A stretch of DNA of 9,733 bases from JBBQQK01 sp038216025 (GCA_038216025.1 JBBQQK010000036.1:1-9733), one strand, 5' to 3'. Shown: positions 1-6,310, numbered from the stretch's first letter. Program-made: numbers and translations. The notes: generated from the sequence alone by a model not told the origin.

Positions 1-29
1 GACGAGCTACCGGACTGCTCCACCCCGCG
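1..29 (-). tRNA. Initiator tRNA-fMet, 5' part only (runs off the left edge)
   Basis: Read on the minus strand from position 29, the sequence starts CGCGGGG, then TG, then a D-arm with stem GAGC/GCTC around AGTCCGGTA, and then GTC at the edge. This nearly matches the 5' half of bacterial initiator tRNA (E. coli tRNA-fMet also begins CGCGGGGTGGAGCAG). An initial C rather than G, expected to leave position 1 unpaired with 72, is the hallmark of the initiator. The anticodon, T-arm and 3' end lie outside the window, so identity rests on the 5' half. It sits 25 bases after the terminator of the minus-strand gene before it and probably has its own promoter at 41-69. Confidence 0.9.
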
Positions 30-40
30 TCAACTTAAAT

Positions 41-69
41 ATCTTACCAGTAAATAAAAAAAAATTCAA
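41..69 (-). promoter_or_regulatory. Probable promoter of tRNA-fMet (TTGAAT-17-TAAGAT, extended -10)
   Basis: On the minus strand TTGAAT (64-69) lies 17 bases before TAAGAT (41-46), and TGG directly precedes the -10, giving an extended -10. Transcription would start near 34, about five bases before the mature tRNA 5' end. The -35 box overlaps the foot and T-tract of the terminator ending the gene before it, so the two signals are interleaved. Assigned by consensus only. Confidence 0.5.
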
Positions 70-100
70 GTTAAAAGGCGCCGATGGCGCCTTTTAACTT
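54..100 (-). terminator. Rho-independent terminator of the ftsB/propeller unit
   Basis: Perfect 15-bp inverted repeat (68-82 with 86-100; arm AAGTTAAAAGGCGCC) with a 3-base loop, followed on the minus strand by a run of nine T's. It begins 11 bases after the stop codon of the 112-2262 gene. This is a textbook intrinsic terminator. Confidence 0.93.
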
Positions 101-111
101 TATAAAACCTG

Positions 112-2262
112 TTAGCACTTATTGGCCTTATCAAACGGGCATCTGTCAGCCGCTTCATTCACTCCGTCTCCATCCGCGTCAAACCAACCCAATTCTTTTT
201 TGGTAATTTCGCCAAATACTTTCTCGGAGTAAGATTTGTAGGTTGTTTGAACGCTCAACATACTGTCGCACATTACGTCATTCGGCTGATCAACAAAACA
301 GCCCGGCGAATTGCTATCTTTGGGTTGCTTATAAGTAGCATTTTTATCCTTAGCGCCGAATAAAGTCATCAATTGCTTTACGGAGTAGTCGAGCCCCATG
401 TAGTTGCCCTCTGTAAAGATTTTATCTATTGAATCTATTTTTTGAGCATCAGTAAGATATGTTGATTCTTGGTAATTTTTTATAGTATCAGCAACATTGA
501 AAGACAACATGAATAAACTTTTATTGCCATCGACGAACTGAACCCGATTGCTAACATATGCGCTGATATTCATTCCAACGGTTATAATCGCCGGAGAGTC
601 TTTCAAGCTATCCACGGATTTGACGATTTCGCTTCTAACACAATTTGGATCATAGGCTTTATTTGTACCAAAATATTTAACGCACTCATCTTTTAGCTGT
701 ACTTTTCCTTTATTTTCAATCGTGATTTTTGCCTTTCCACTTGCTTGGGCATTCAACCAATTTTCTAATTTTTTAAAAGAGTCCTTTGAAGAATTATGGA
801 CCACATCAATTTGCTCGTCAGTAAATGGCTTGTCCTGATACAAGTAGACGACCGGCAACGTTATTTCACCGGTTAGTTTTATAGGCGAGACTGATAGTTC
901 AACAATCTCAGGAATACCTCCACCGGTAGTCTTCTTGGTGTATGGATAGGTTGGCGACTGGCAATCATAATCCCAACAATAATCATAAAAACTTTGGCTC
1001 AAGTATCCGTGGGTTTTCAAGCTATTAGAGTATGCTTCTTTCTCCTTGTCGGTTGGAGTTACTCTGGGAACTTCCGCAAGTTCATTGTATTTACCAGAAA
1101 AAATCCATCCAACGAAGCCTATGTTTTTTGCCTCCCCTATCGAATATACAGATTTATCCGCAAGATTCATTAAATTTAATTCCTTGATTGTAGAACCGTT
1201 TTCTAGTATTGGCTGTGAAGAGTAAGCCAAATATTCTTTGTTCAGTGCGATTGGCGTTAAAATATTATCACCGTCTTTAAGAAACTCTTGAGCAGATTCC
1301 CCTGCGGCAAATGAAAACAGACCCAACCCTATTTTTTTAGTCAAATCGTTTTTTGAATAAATTACTTTTTCAGAATATTGATCATAAATCAGTTCGGAAA
1401 CTTGGCCGGCATTCTGATTAATTTCAGTCAAATTCTTGCCATCTAAGTCGACTGTCCACATTTTTGGAACTTCTTTGTTATCAGATGAATATACAATTGA
1501 AGAAAATATTATTTTGCTTTGATCTTTGTTAAAATCCCAGCTAATCAACGATCCTGTCTTCTCACTTGTATCAAAAGTAGTGCTTTGAGTGATCGGATCT
1601 TTTTTAGCTACAGAGAAAGCGGTCCCGTCCATGCCAGTGGCAGAAACGTATCGGCCGTCGTTAGTCCATCTCATACCGATTCTAGAATAAAAATTTTTGA
1701 GCTTTTGAGAGCCCTGGCCATCAGGATTGGCTATATACGACACCGCCCCTGGACCGTCCTCAAACGTACCTCTATATACTATATGTTCTCCGTCGTCCGA
1801 ATACTCTGGCGCAGAAAACCCAGTTGGCTCTTGTCCATTTGTGCCTTCTTTAACTTGAGCAGCAACCCTATTTGCTACGACCTGTTTTTTCTCCTTGGAT
1901 TCCAAATTCATGGTCCAAATTCCAGCTATATCACCGTAAACCAACTCGTTGCGTTTTTCTGAATAGTCAACCCCGAAAGACCATTCATTACTTACGTCTG
2001 CGCTAAGAATCTCCCTGTTCTTTTTTTCAACCAAATCATACAAAAGGACTCTGGCTTTATTGTCTTGAATTACATAATAAATAGGATACTCTTTTTTTGG
2101 CTCCACAATCGAAACTGAACCACTTTGCTTCGTCTCGCTTTTTGGATAGAAAAAAAATGTAAAATATCCCCCTACTACCAATATCAATACTAGAGTTAAA
2201 AGCAAAATTTTGCCTGTCTTGCCCAGTTTCCAACTCTTCTCTAACCGTAAACCCAATTTCAT
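112..2262 (-). CDS. Membrane-anchored TolB-like propeller protein with a degenerate zincin-like C-terminal domain and terminal Ca-binding motif
   Basis: 716 residues. A short basic N-terminus precedes one membrane segment (about residues 19-39), so most of the protein lies outside the membrane. Residues about 60-390 contain recurring WD40/TolB-like propeller elements (for example YSDDGEHIVY, WTNDGRYVS, IWTMNL, MWTVDLDG). From about 468 the chain resembles secreted metzincin-like peptidases: LPVVYLYQDKPFTDEQ, then a helix, later KQLMTLFGAKD (629-639), a Met-turn-like PNDVMC (660-665), and ELGW followed by DADGDGVNEAADRCP (695-709), which looks like a thrombospondin type-3 calcium loop. KQLMTLFGAKD has the spacing of HEXXHxxGxxD, but H, E and H are replaced by K, Q and T, so peptidase activity is unlikely. 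The ATG has GGAGG only 3 bases upstream; TTG at codon 3 would have 9-base spacing, so the exact start is slightly uncertain. It lies 33 bases after the ftsB-like gene and is probably cotranscribed with it. The propeller and anchor are well supported; the zincin relationship is inferred from motif spacing. Confidence 0.85.
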   Translation of the reverse strand: MKLGLRLEKSWKLGKTGKILLLTLVLILVVGGYFTFFFYPKSETKQSGSVSIVEPKKEYPIYYVIQDNKARVLLYDLVEKKNREILSADVSNEWSFGVDYSEKRNELVYGDIAGIWTMNLESKEKKQVVANRVAAQVKEGTNGQEPTGFSAPEYSDDGEHIVYRGTFEDGPGAVSYIANPDGQGSQKLKNFYSRIGMRWTNDGRYVSATGMDGTAFSVAKKDPITQSTTFDTSEKTGSLISWDFNKDQSKIIFSSIVYSSDNKEVPKMWTVDLDGKNLTEINQNAGQVSELIYDQYSEKVIYSKNDLTKKIGLGLFSFAAGESAQEFLKDGDNILTPIALNKEYLAYSSQPILENGSTIKELNLMNLADKSVYSIGEAKNIGFVGWIFSGKYNELAEVPRVTPTDKEKEAYSNSLKTHGYLSQSFYDYCWDYDCQSPTYPYTKKTTGGGIPEIVELSVSPIKLTGEITLPVVYLYQDKPFTDEQIDVVHNSSKDSFKKLENWLNAQASGKAKITIENKGKVQLKDECVKYFGTNKAYDPNCVRSEIVKSVDSLKDSPAIITVGMNISAYVSNRVQFVDGNKSLFMLSFNVADTIKNYQESTYLTDAQKIDSIDKIFTEGNYMGLDYSVKQLMTLFGAKDKNATYKQPKDSNSPGCFVDQPNDVMCDSMLSVQTTYKSYSEKVFGEITKKELGWFDADGDGVNEAADRCPFDKANKC

Positions 2263-2295
2263 AACCCTCCAATTTCACTGATTACATTACAATAT

Positions 2296-2700
2296 TCAAT
2301 TACCAAAAAAATATTCCCACCAAAGACGATAATTCTCAGTTTTAATTTTAACCTCACCAGGTTGCTGATCTGAAACTTTATCCTCCTTGCTGTCAAGAGG
2401 CAAAATAATCATATTCTCACCAGGTCTCTTGTAGCCCAGTTTTGCCCTGGCTTCCTTTTCCTTATAAGAATACGTTTGGTAATAGTTAATTTGATTGCTC
2501 AAGTTGCTGATTTCCTCTTGCAGCTGAACCAACTTCAATTCCTCGACTCCTATTTGTTTATTTGAATTATAATTATTCCAAACGGAGCGCCCTACTATCA
2601 CAAACAGATAAACAGTGAATGCAAACACAAATAAGCTTCCGAGGGTCATTGGAATATATTGCTCTATGCCGTTTTTAATTTTTGCAAAGTATTTTTTCAC
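2296..2700 (-). CDS. FtsB/DivIC-like septum formation initiator protein
   Basis: 134 residues with the usual FtsB/DivIC layout: a short basic cytoplasmic N-terminus, one membrane segment (about residues 19-37, LGSLFVFAFTVYLFVIVG), then a short coiled coil (about 50-80, LVQLQEEISNLSNQINYY) and the family's conserved end, EKEARAKLGYKRPGENMIILP (about 82-102). In bacteria these proteins bridge FtsL and FtsQ in the divisome and help activate septal peptidoglycan synthesis. The tail after residue 105 is hydrophilic with an aromatic end. The start is GTG with no clear Shine-Dalgarno. A TATAAT lies only 9 bases upstream (2710-2715), so the mRNA may be almost leaderless. The terminator at 2718-2750 separates it from the surface-protein gene before it. 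ftsB and divIC cannot be told apart here, so no symbol is given. Confidence 0.88.
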   Translation of the reverse strand: MKKYFAKIKNGIEQYIPMTLGSLFVFAFTVYLFVIVGRSVWNNYNSNKQIGVEELKLVQLQEEISNLSNQINYYQTYSYKEKEARAKLGYKRPGENMIILPLDSKEDKVSDQQPGEVKIKTENYRLWWEYFFGN

Positions 2701-2709
2701 TTTAGTACT

Positions 2710-2715
2710 ATTATA
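2710..2715 (-). promoter_or_regulatory. Candidate -10 box of the ftsB-like gene
   Basis: An exact TATAAT on the minus strand ends 9 bases before the GTG start. No recognisable -35 is found 16-18 bases upstream, because that stretch is the hairpin of the preceding terminator. Initiation six or seven bases downstream would leave 1-3 untranslated bases. The alternative is readthrough of the terminator from the surface-protein gene. Confidence 0.4.
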
Positions 2716-2717
2716 CT

Positions 2718-2750
2718 AAAAAAGCTCTCCTACTGCGAGGAGAGCTTTTT
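2718..2750 (-). terminator. Rho-independent terminator of the surface-protein gene, possibly bidirectional
   Basis: Perfect 13-bp stem (2719-2731 with 2738-2750; arm AAAAAGCTCTCCT) with a 6-base loop, starting 10 bases after the stop codon of the 2760 gene. The minus-strand end is a run of T's. On the plus strand a T-rich stretch also follows (2746-2758), so it could work in both directions. Confidence 0.9.
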
Positions 2751-2759
2751 CTTTTTTTC

Positions 2760-5141
2760 TTACCAGCGTTTCTGTTTCTTATTGCTATTATTATTCTTCT
2801 TTTTGATTTGTGTGACAGGAGCTGCAGCTACTTGAGGTTTTATTATCTCCTCCTTAGCTTCCTTAACTTCTTTCACAGTAGTCTGTACTTCCTCTTCGCC
2901 ATTGAACCAGTAGAAATATCCGCCGGTTGCGACTCCAGCTAAAAGAATCAGAATAAATAAAACTATCCAAGGCGTCCAATTTACTTTGTTGTCTTCATCT
3001 TGAGTGTCAACAGGATCAGACTCGCCTTTGATTTTACCATCTTCATCACTATTATCTTCGATTTTCTGCTCAGCTGGCTTGGGATTGTTAGCAACTGCAG
3101 GGCTACCGGTAGTTTGAGTCACTTGAACAGCAGTGGTAATCACAGGGACAGCAGCCACAACCGGTTCTTTGAAACTAACAAGTTTAAATGGTGAATTATT
3201 TGAATATGTGTCGCCGATTTGCGCCCGCATATAAATACTGTAATCACCATAGTTTACGCCATCGAATTTCTCAGTATAAGCTACTCCCGCATCGTTACCG
3301 CTAGCAGCTTTGATAGTTTTTATCTGTCCATTGAGAAATACCTGGTAATAGTCCGCGCCATTTCCTGTCCAGTTTACTACTATCGATCTGACTCCAGGTT
3401 CTTCAATTTGTGAAACATTGAATTCTGGAGCAGTGAGCATTTTCTGACCGTATGTAACAAACTTACTGAAATGGTTTGTTAATACAATTAAATCTTTGCC
3501 ATCAGCGGAATCAAGTTTGCACTCGTTTGCTTCCTCGGACATATTCATATCACAAGTTTCAGTAATCTCGGAAAACTCACCATTTACAACAATACCGACA
3601 GATTTGCCAGCCATTCCTCTAAAGATAATTTCTACAGGATTTGAAAAGTGAATACTTCCCTCTTCTAAACCCATAAATACAACCAAATCAATGTTGCTAT
3701 AAGCTCCTTCTTGCTTCGGCAAGTTCAAACCGAGCAATTTTTCGATAGAAGGGGTTGAGATTTTACCATCCCAGTCATCAGGACCAGAAATCATGGTGTT
3801 TTCAGGAATAAAAACGTCCACTTTACCGGAAATTAGATGCGAACTTATCATGATAGATCCATTTGTTCTTGCAACGTTTGAGTCTCCCTCAAATAATTCA
3901 GAAAAATCAAGAAGTCCACTTGTAGTCGCAACCACAACAATGTCGTTATAATTCGATTTTTCTAGCCTGTAAGTTTTTCCCACTTCAGTATCTAAGACTA
4001 TGGTAGTAATCGCTTTTTTCACCGACAATTTAAATTCAAGAGTTGTCTCATTTCCAGCTAAGTCTTCTATCTGTCCTTGCAATGTATACTCGCCAGCAGG
4101 ATAATCGCCAGGAATAACCATTGGCTCTGACTTAGGAATCAAGTTATATTTAGCTGCATCGACTAAGGTCGCCTTTCCAGCATCATTTTTCACATATACA
4201 AATGGATTCAAACCTTTTGCGCCTTCGATTAAATAATTGAGAAAAGGCTCTAGGCTATGATCAGTAAATCTAGCTTTATAATAAGCTTCAAGATCTTCGG
4301 CAGTTATAGTTGAATCAACCAGTTTTAAACCGCCCATCCCAGCTAAATTTTCAGAAACGGTTGTGCCGTCAAAATCAATCGCGTAATTACTCACAGGGTT
4401 TCCATCAATAACTAGCGAGTAGCTACCATCAATTAAAATAAGCTTACTTTCGACCGAGTCTTTGATGCTCTTAAAAGCGACATCATTCAAATAAGGTAAT
4501 ACATTTTCTATATTGTTTACCGAAGCAACAAGCTCTTTTTTATTACCTGCCAAATCCTCAAATACAAAAGTAAACGATGCGTTTTTGACAAAAGTATAAT
4601 CTTTTTTGCCTTCATTGTTAACCACAGTAAGTACTGGGTCTGACACGGATGATAAAGTTGCTACAACTGGTCCAGATGTTGGCTCAAGAGTCGAATAAGC
4701 CACAGAGCCCGTTAGACTATTATCAACATAGACTTCAACTGATTCTACAGCTTCATCTCCTAGGCCTTCATTAATCGTAATTGTGGCGAGATATCGCCCA
4801 TCTGGGAACGCAGTATTATCATCTTTTTTTCCATCCCAAATTTTAGTCTTTGGATCAATTACGCCGGTAGAATCATAAATATGTTCTACAAGGTTATTGG
4901 TCGAGTCAAATACATCTAAACTAACTTTTACCTGCTCCGAAAATTTCAATTCAATTTCGGTAGCATCTTTTACTCCGTCTCCATTCGGAGAGAAATACTC
5001 ATTAGAAATAGTAAAAATTTCAATTAATGGATTCGAGGCTTTGGCATGGGTTGCATTGGCCACACCAAATATCAACCATGTTGGGAGGATGAGTCCCGTG
5101 GCAATCAGAGATACCAACGTCTTCCTGAAATACTTTTTCAT
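2760..5141 (-). CDS. Large surface protein: signal peptide, FlgD-like Ig domain, fibronectin III-like domain, C-terminal membrane anchor
   Basis: 793 residues from the ATG at 5139-5141. That start gives a clean signal peptide (MKKYFRK, hydrophobic core, AKA near residue 35). A GTG nine codons earlier (5168) keeps the frame but adds a charged stretch before the signal and lacks a Shine-Dalgarno. Residues about 41-143 resemble the FlgD-type Ig/gliding-motility C-terminal fold: FSPNGDGVKD, WDGKKDDNTAFPDGRY, then a second-strand pattern. The middle is beta-rich with no domain I can name. About 571-652 looks like a fibronectin type III domain (VNWTGNGADYYQVFLNG). A Pro/Thr/acidic stalk follows, then a membrane helix (about 722-746) and a 47-residue Lys/Asn-rich cytoplasmic tail. 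There is no LPXTG motif; the protein is anchored by the helix. It probably displays a large ectodomain for adhesion or structure. Its start codon overlaps the stop of a short leader ORF (ATGA), suggesting translational coupling. Confidence 0.85.
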   Translation of the reverse strand: MKKYFRKTLVSLIATGLILPTWLIFGVANATHAKASNPLIEIFTISNEYFSPNGDGVKDATEIELKFSEQVKVSLDVFDSTNNLVEHIYDSTGVIDPKTKIWDGKKDDNTAFPDGRYLATITINEGLGDEAVESVEVYVDNSLTGSVAYSTLEPTSGPVVATLSSVSDPVLTVVNNEGKKDYTFVKNASFTFVFEDLAGNKKELVASVNNIENVLPYLNDVAFKSIKDSVESKLILIDGSYSLVIDGNPVSNYAIDFDGTTVSENLAGMGGLKLVDSTITAEDLEAYYKARFTDHSLEPFLNYLIEGAKGLNPFVYVKNDAGKATLVDAAKYNLIPKSEPMVIPGDYPAGEYTLQGQIEDLAGNETTLEFKLSVKKAITTIVLDTEVGKTYRLEKSNYNDIVVVATTSGLLDFSELFEGDSNVARTNGSIMISSHLISGKVDVFIPENTMISGPDDWDGKISTPSIEKLLGLNLPKQEGAYSNIDLVVFMGLEEGSIHFSNPVEIIFRGMAGKSVGIVVNGEFSEITETCDMNMSEEANECKLDSADGKDLIVLTNHFSKFVTYGQKMLTAPEFNVSQIEEPGVRSIVVNWTGNGADYYQVFLNGQIKTIKAASGNDAGVAYTEKFDGVNYGDYSIYMRAQIGDTYSNNSPFKLVSFKEPVVAAVPVITTAVQVTQTTGSPAVANNPKPAEQKIEDNSDEDGKIKGESDPVDTQDEDNKVNWTPWIVLFILILLAGVATGGYFYWFNGEEEVQTTVKEVKEAKEEIIKPQVAAAPVTQIKKKNNNSNKKQKRW

Positions 5142-5200
5142 ATACCACTTTCTGTTAATAATAAACACAATTTAAAACCACACATTTTCTTTCCATTCAT
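5138..5200 (-). CDS. Putative 20-residue leader peptide, translationally coupled to the surface-protein gene
   Basis: Minus-strand ATG at 5198-5200 opens a 20-codon frame (begins MNGKKMCGF, ends LTESGI) closed by TGA at 5138-5140. That TGA shares two bases with the next gene's ATG (ATGA overlap). Directly upstream, AGGAGGTG (5209-5216) is an 8-base match to the anti-Shine-Dalgarno at an ideal 8-base spacing. It is the strongest ribosome-binding site in this stretch and is about 67 bases from the surface-protein ATG, too far to serve it directly. The surface-protein ATG itself has only a weak AGAAAG. The simplest reading is that ribosomes load here and reinitiate downstream. The peptide has two Cys and a leucine run and no recognised homologue. 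It could also be an incidental frame. Confidence 0.5.
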   Translation of the reverse strand: MNGKKMCGFKLCLLLTESGI

Positions 5201-5208
5201 TCCTTCAA

Positions 5209-5216
5209 CACCTCCT
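5209..5216 (-). promoter_or_regulatory. Strong Shine-Dalgarno (AGGAGGTG) serving the leader ORF
   Basis: An eight-base complement of the 16S rRNA 3' end, 8 bases before the ATG of the leader ORF at 5198-5200. No other start codon lies at a usable distance except the leader frame, so this site decides where translation of the transcript begins. Confidence 0.7.
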
Positions 5217-5500
5217 GAGTTTTGGGTTTATTAAAAAAACCAATTATTTATCGATAACTAGCGAAGCCTCCAGTTTTCTCACAGAGTGCTCCCTCCCAAA
5301 GAGCAAAAAGTCTCCACAGTACAGCAAAATGGACTCGCTGCCCCTCTGGCAAGAAACTAGACTTCTTTTCGAGAACAATGGAACTTTTGTATTTATTTTC
5401 TGGCCCAAACTTTCGCTTAGGTAAAAATTGGGTTTCCCATGATTTTCATACTTCTTCATACTTTTTGAAGAAAAAACCATAAAAAACCGCTTACGATGCT
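5217..5500 (-). other. Long untranslated leader of the surface-protein transcript, possibly structured
   Basis: Nearly 300 bases between the candidate promoter and the Shine-Dalgarno. A 78-codon open frame (5244-5480) has no ribosome-binding site and a composition unlike the neighbours, so I do not call it a gene. On the minus strand several short helices can be drawn: a 9-pair stem AAGAAGTCT/AGACTTTTT (one G-U) enclosing TGCC/GGCA and CAGC/GCTG helices, and a TGCTC/GAGCA hairpin. A 10-bp palindrome TTATCGATAA lies near 5247-5256. No known riboswitch core was recognised. The structure is suggestive only. Confidence 0.3.
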
Positions 5501-5501
5501 T

Positions 5502-5531
5502 AACGTATCATTATTAGTTTTGTAGTGTCAA
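5502..5531 (-). promoter_or_regulatory. Candidate promoter for the leader ORF and surface protein (TTGACA-18-TACGTT)
   Basis: Minus strand: exact TTGACA (5526-5531), 18-base spacer, TACGTT (5502-5507) preceded by TGA, which would give an extended -10. The -10 itself is poor (3 of 6), so confidence is limited. The -35 begins directly after the hairpin at 5536-5566. Confidence 0.35.
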
Positions 5532-5535
5532 ATAC

Positions 5536-5566
5536 GAAATAATCGGCCATAGAAGACGATTATTTC
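5536..5566 (-). terminator. Hairpin downstream of the CAP gene, possible terminator
   Basis: Perfect 10-bp inverted repeat GAAATAATCG/CGATTATTTC with an 11-base loop, 28 bases after the stop of the CAP gene. The stem is AT-rich and not followed by a continuous T run (GTATTTG), so termination may be weak. Confidence 0.4.
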
Positions 5567-5580
5567 ATTACGAGCTGTAG

Positions 5581-5589
5581 TTATCCACA
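5581..5589 (+). promoter_or_regulatory. Exact DnaA-box sequence TTATCCACA (isolated)
   Basis: The nine bases TTATCCACA match the consensus DnaA box exactly and lie four bases beyond the CAP gene stop codon. No second box, AT-rich unwinding element or dnaA gene is seen nearby, so it is not an origin. It could titrate DnaA or be chance. Confidence 0.3.
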
Positions 5590-5593
5590 CTTT

Positions 5594-6148
5594 TTATCTT
5601 CCTGGTATTATAAATTTAACGATAGCATCAAATATTTTTAATATCTTAGGTTTTTGGGTCCCATACATTGTAGAAACCATTATTGTACTGTGGCTCTTGT
5701 TTTCTTCTTCCGAGTAAACACCCTTTACTGTTCCTATGCCAATTTCTCTAAAATCTTTATTTAAAATATTTTCTTTATGTGAAGGAGAGTTCATCCAAGC
5801 TTTAACCATTCCTTCTGTGGTTGAAAAATCCATTGCCAAATTTTCGCCGGCATAAATATAGTCATAACTTTGATTTCTCATGAAATCCCATGGCGCTAGA
5901 CCAAAAGCATAATGCTCAAAATAATGTCTATTAACCATATCCTTTGCTTTAAGAGTAGCCGCATTATTCAAATCAGTATTGGCAGACAAAATGGGCAGAC
6001 CCCTCATCACTCTTTCTTGGTTTATAGCGGTCAGGACATTGGAAGGCGTGATATCGGAAGCTAAAGCTTTTACGGCAAAAGAAGTAACTATTAGCAGAGC
6101 GATAGCTGCTGTTTGAATGTATTTAATTTTGTTTTTATTTTTGTTCAT
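5594..6148 (-). CDS. Secreted CAP/SCP-domain protein
   Basis: 184 residues. A Lys/Asn-rich start and a hydrophobic segment (about residues 11-26) ending in KALAS suggest a signal peptide cut near residue 30. Residues about 36-164 are a bacterial CAP/SCP (YkwD-like) domain: INQERVMRGLPIL, AATLKAKDM, YFEH (His79), APWDF, YAGENLA (Glu102), AWMNSPSHKENIL (His124), REIGIGTV (Glu135), and a final MVSTMYGT strand. The cavity His/Glu residues typical of the family are present. Function in bacteria is poorly defined; members are usually secreted or wall-associated. After the domain, a short basic-hydrophobic tail (about 165-184, KILKIFDAIVKFII) may bind the membrane. The ATG has no clear Shine-Dalgarno, and a perfect 7-bp-arm palindrome sits four bases upstream of it. 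Monocistronic by layout. Confidence 0.9.
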   Translation of the reverse strand: MNKNKNKIKYIQTAAIALLIVTSFAVKALASDITPSNVLTAINQERVMRGLPILSANTDLNNAATLKAKDMVNRHYFEHYAFGLAPWDFMRNQSYDYIYAGENLAMDFSTTEGMVKAWMNSPSHKENILNKDFREIGIGTVKGVYSEEENKSHSTIMVSTMYGTQKPKILKIFDAIVKFIIPGR

Positions 6149-6152
6149 AATT

Positions 6153-6168
6153 GTATGAATTTTTCATA
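6153..6168. promoter_or_regulatory. Palindrome in the CAP gene leader, possible operator
   Basis: GTATGAA (6153-6159) and TTCATAC (6162-6168) form a perfect inverted repeat with a 2-base centre. It lies between the inferred transcription start (about 6182) and the CAP ATG, four bases from the start codon. A 2-base loop is too tight for a good RNA hairpin, so a dimeric DNA-binding protein site is the likelier reading. Confidence 0.4.
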
Positions 6169-6188
6169 CTTATTTTTTAAATTATATA

Positions 6189-6218
6189 AGTATAACATAC
6201 CATCCCATGTTTTGTCAA
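6189..6218 (-). promoter_or_regulatory. Promoter of the CAP gene (TTGACA-18-TATACT, extended -10)
   Basis: Minus strand: exact TTGACA (6213-6218), 18-base spacer, TATACT (6189-6194) preceded by TGT. Transcription would start near 6182, giving a leader of about 34 bases that contains the palindrome at 6153-6168. Confidence 0.65.
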
Positions 6219-6231
6219 GGGCTAAAACAAA

Positions 6232-6283
6232 AAAAGTATTGTGTAGTAACAGATACTTCTTACTTGCATCCTAAAAGTATTGT
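6232..6283. repeat. Direct repeat of 11 bases (AAAAGTATTGT) between divergent CAP and tRNA promoters
   Basis: AAAAGTATTGT occurs at 6232-6242 and 6273-6283, 41 bases apart, with the inverted core ATACTT at 6253-6258 between them. The repeats lie between the CAP promoter and the tRNA promoter and belong to a wider AAGTAT cluster in this intergenic region. Confidence 0.5.
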
Positions 6284-6310
6284 TCTTTGCTCGGAAATCT
6301 GCCGTTGTAG

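Noticed and set aside
1519..1962. 147-codon plus-strand frame inside the propeller gene
   Set aside because: Antisense to a well-supported coding region, with no start signals or domains.
5142..5168. GTG at 5168 as the start of the surface protein
   Set aside because: It adds nine residues before the signal peptide and lacks a ribosome site; the ATG at 5141 gives a canonical signal peptide and couples to the leader ORF.
5244..5480. 78-codon minus-strand frame upstream of the surface-protein gene
   Set aside because: No Shine-Dalgarno, unusual Ser/Cys/Leu composition and no recognisable motif; better explained as untranslated leader.
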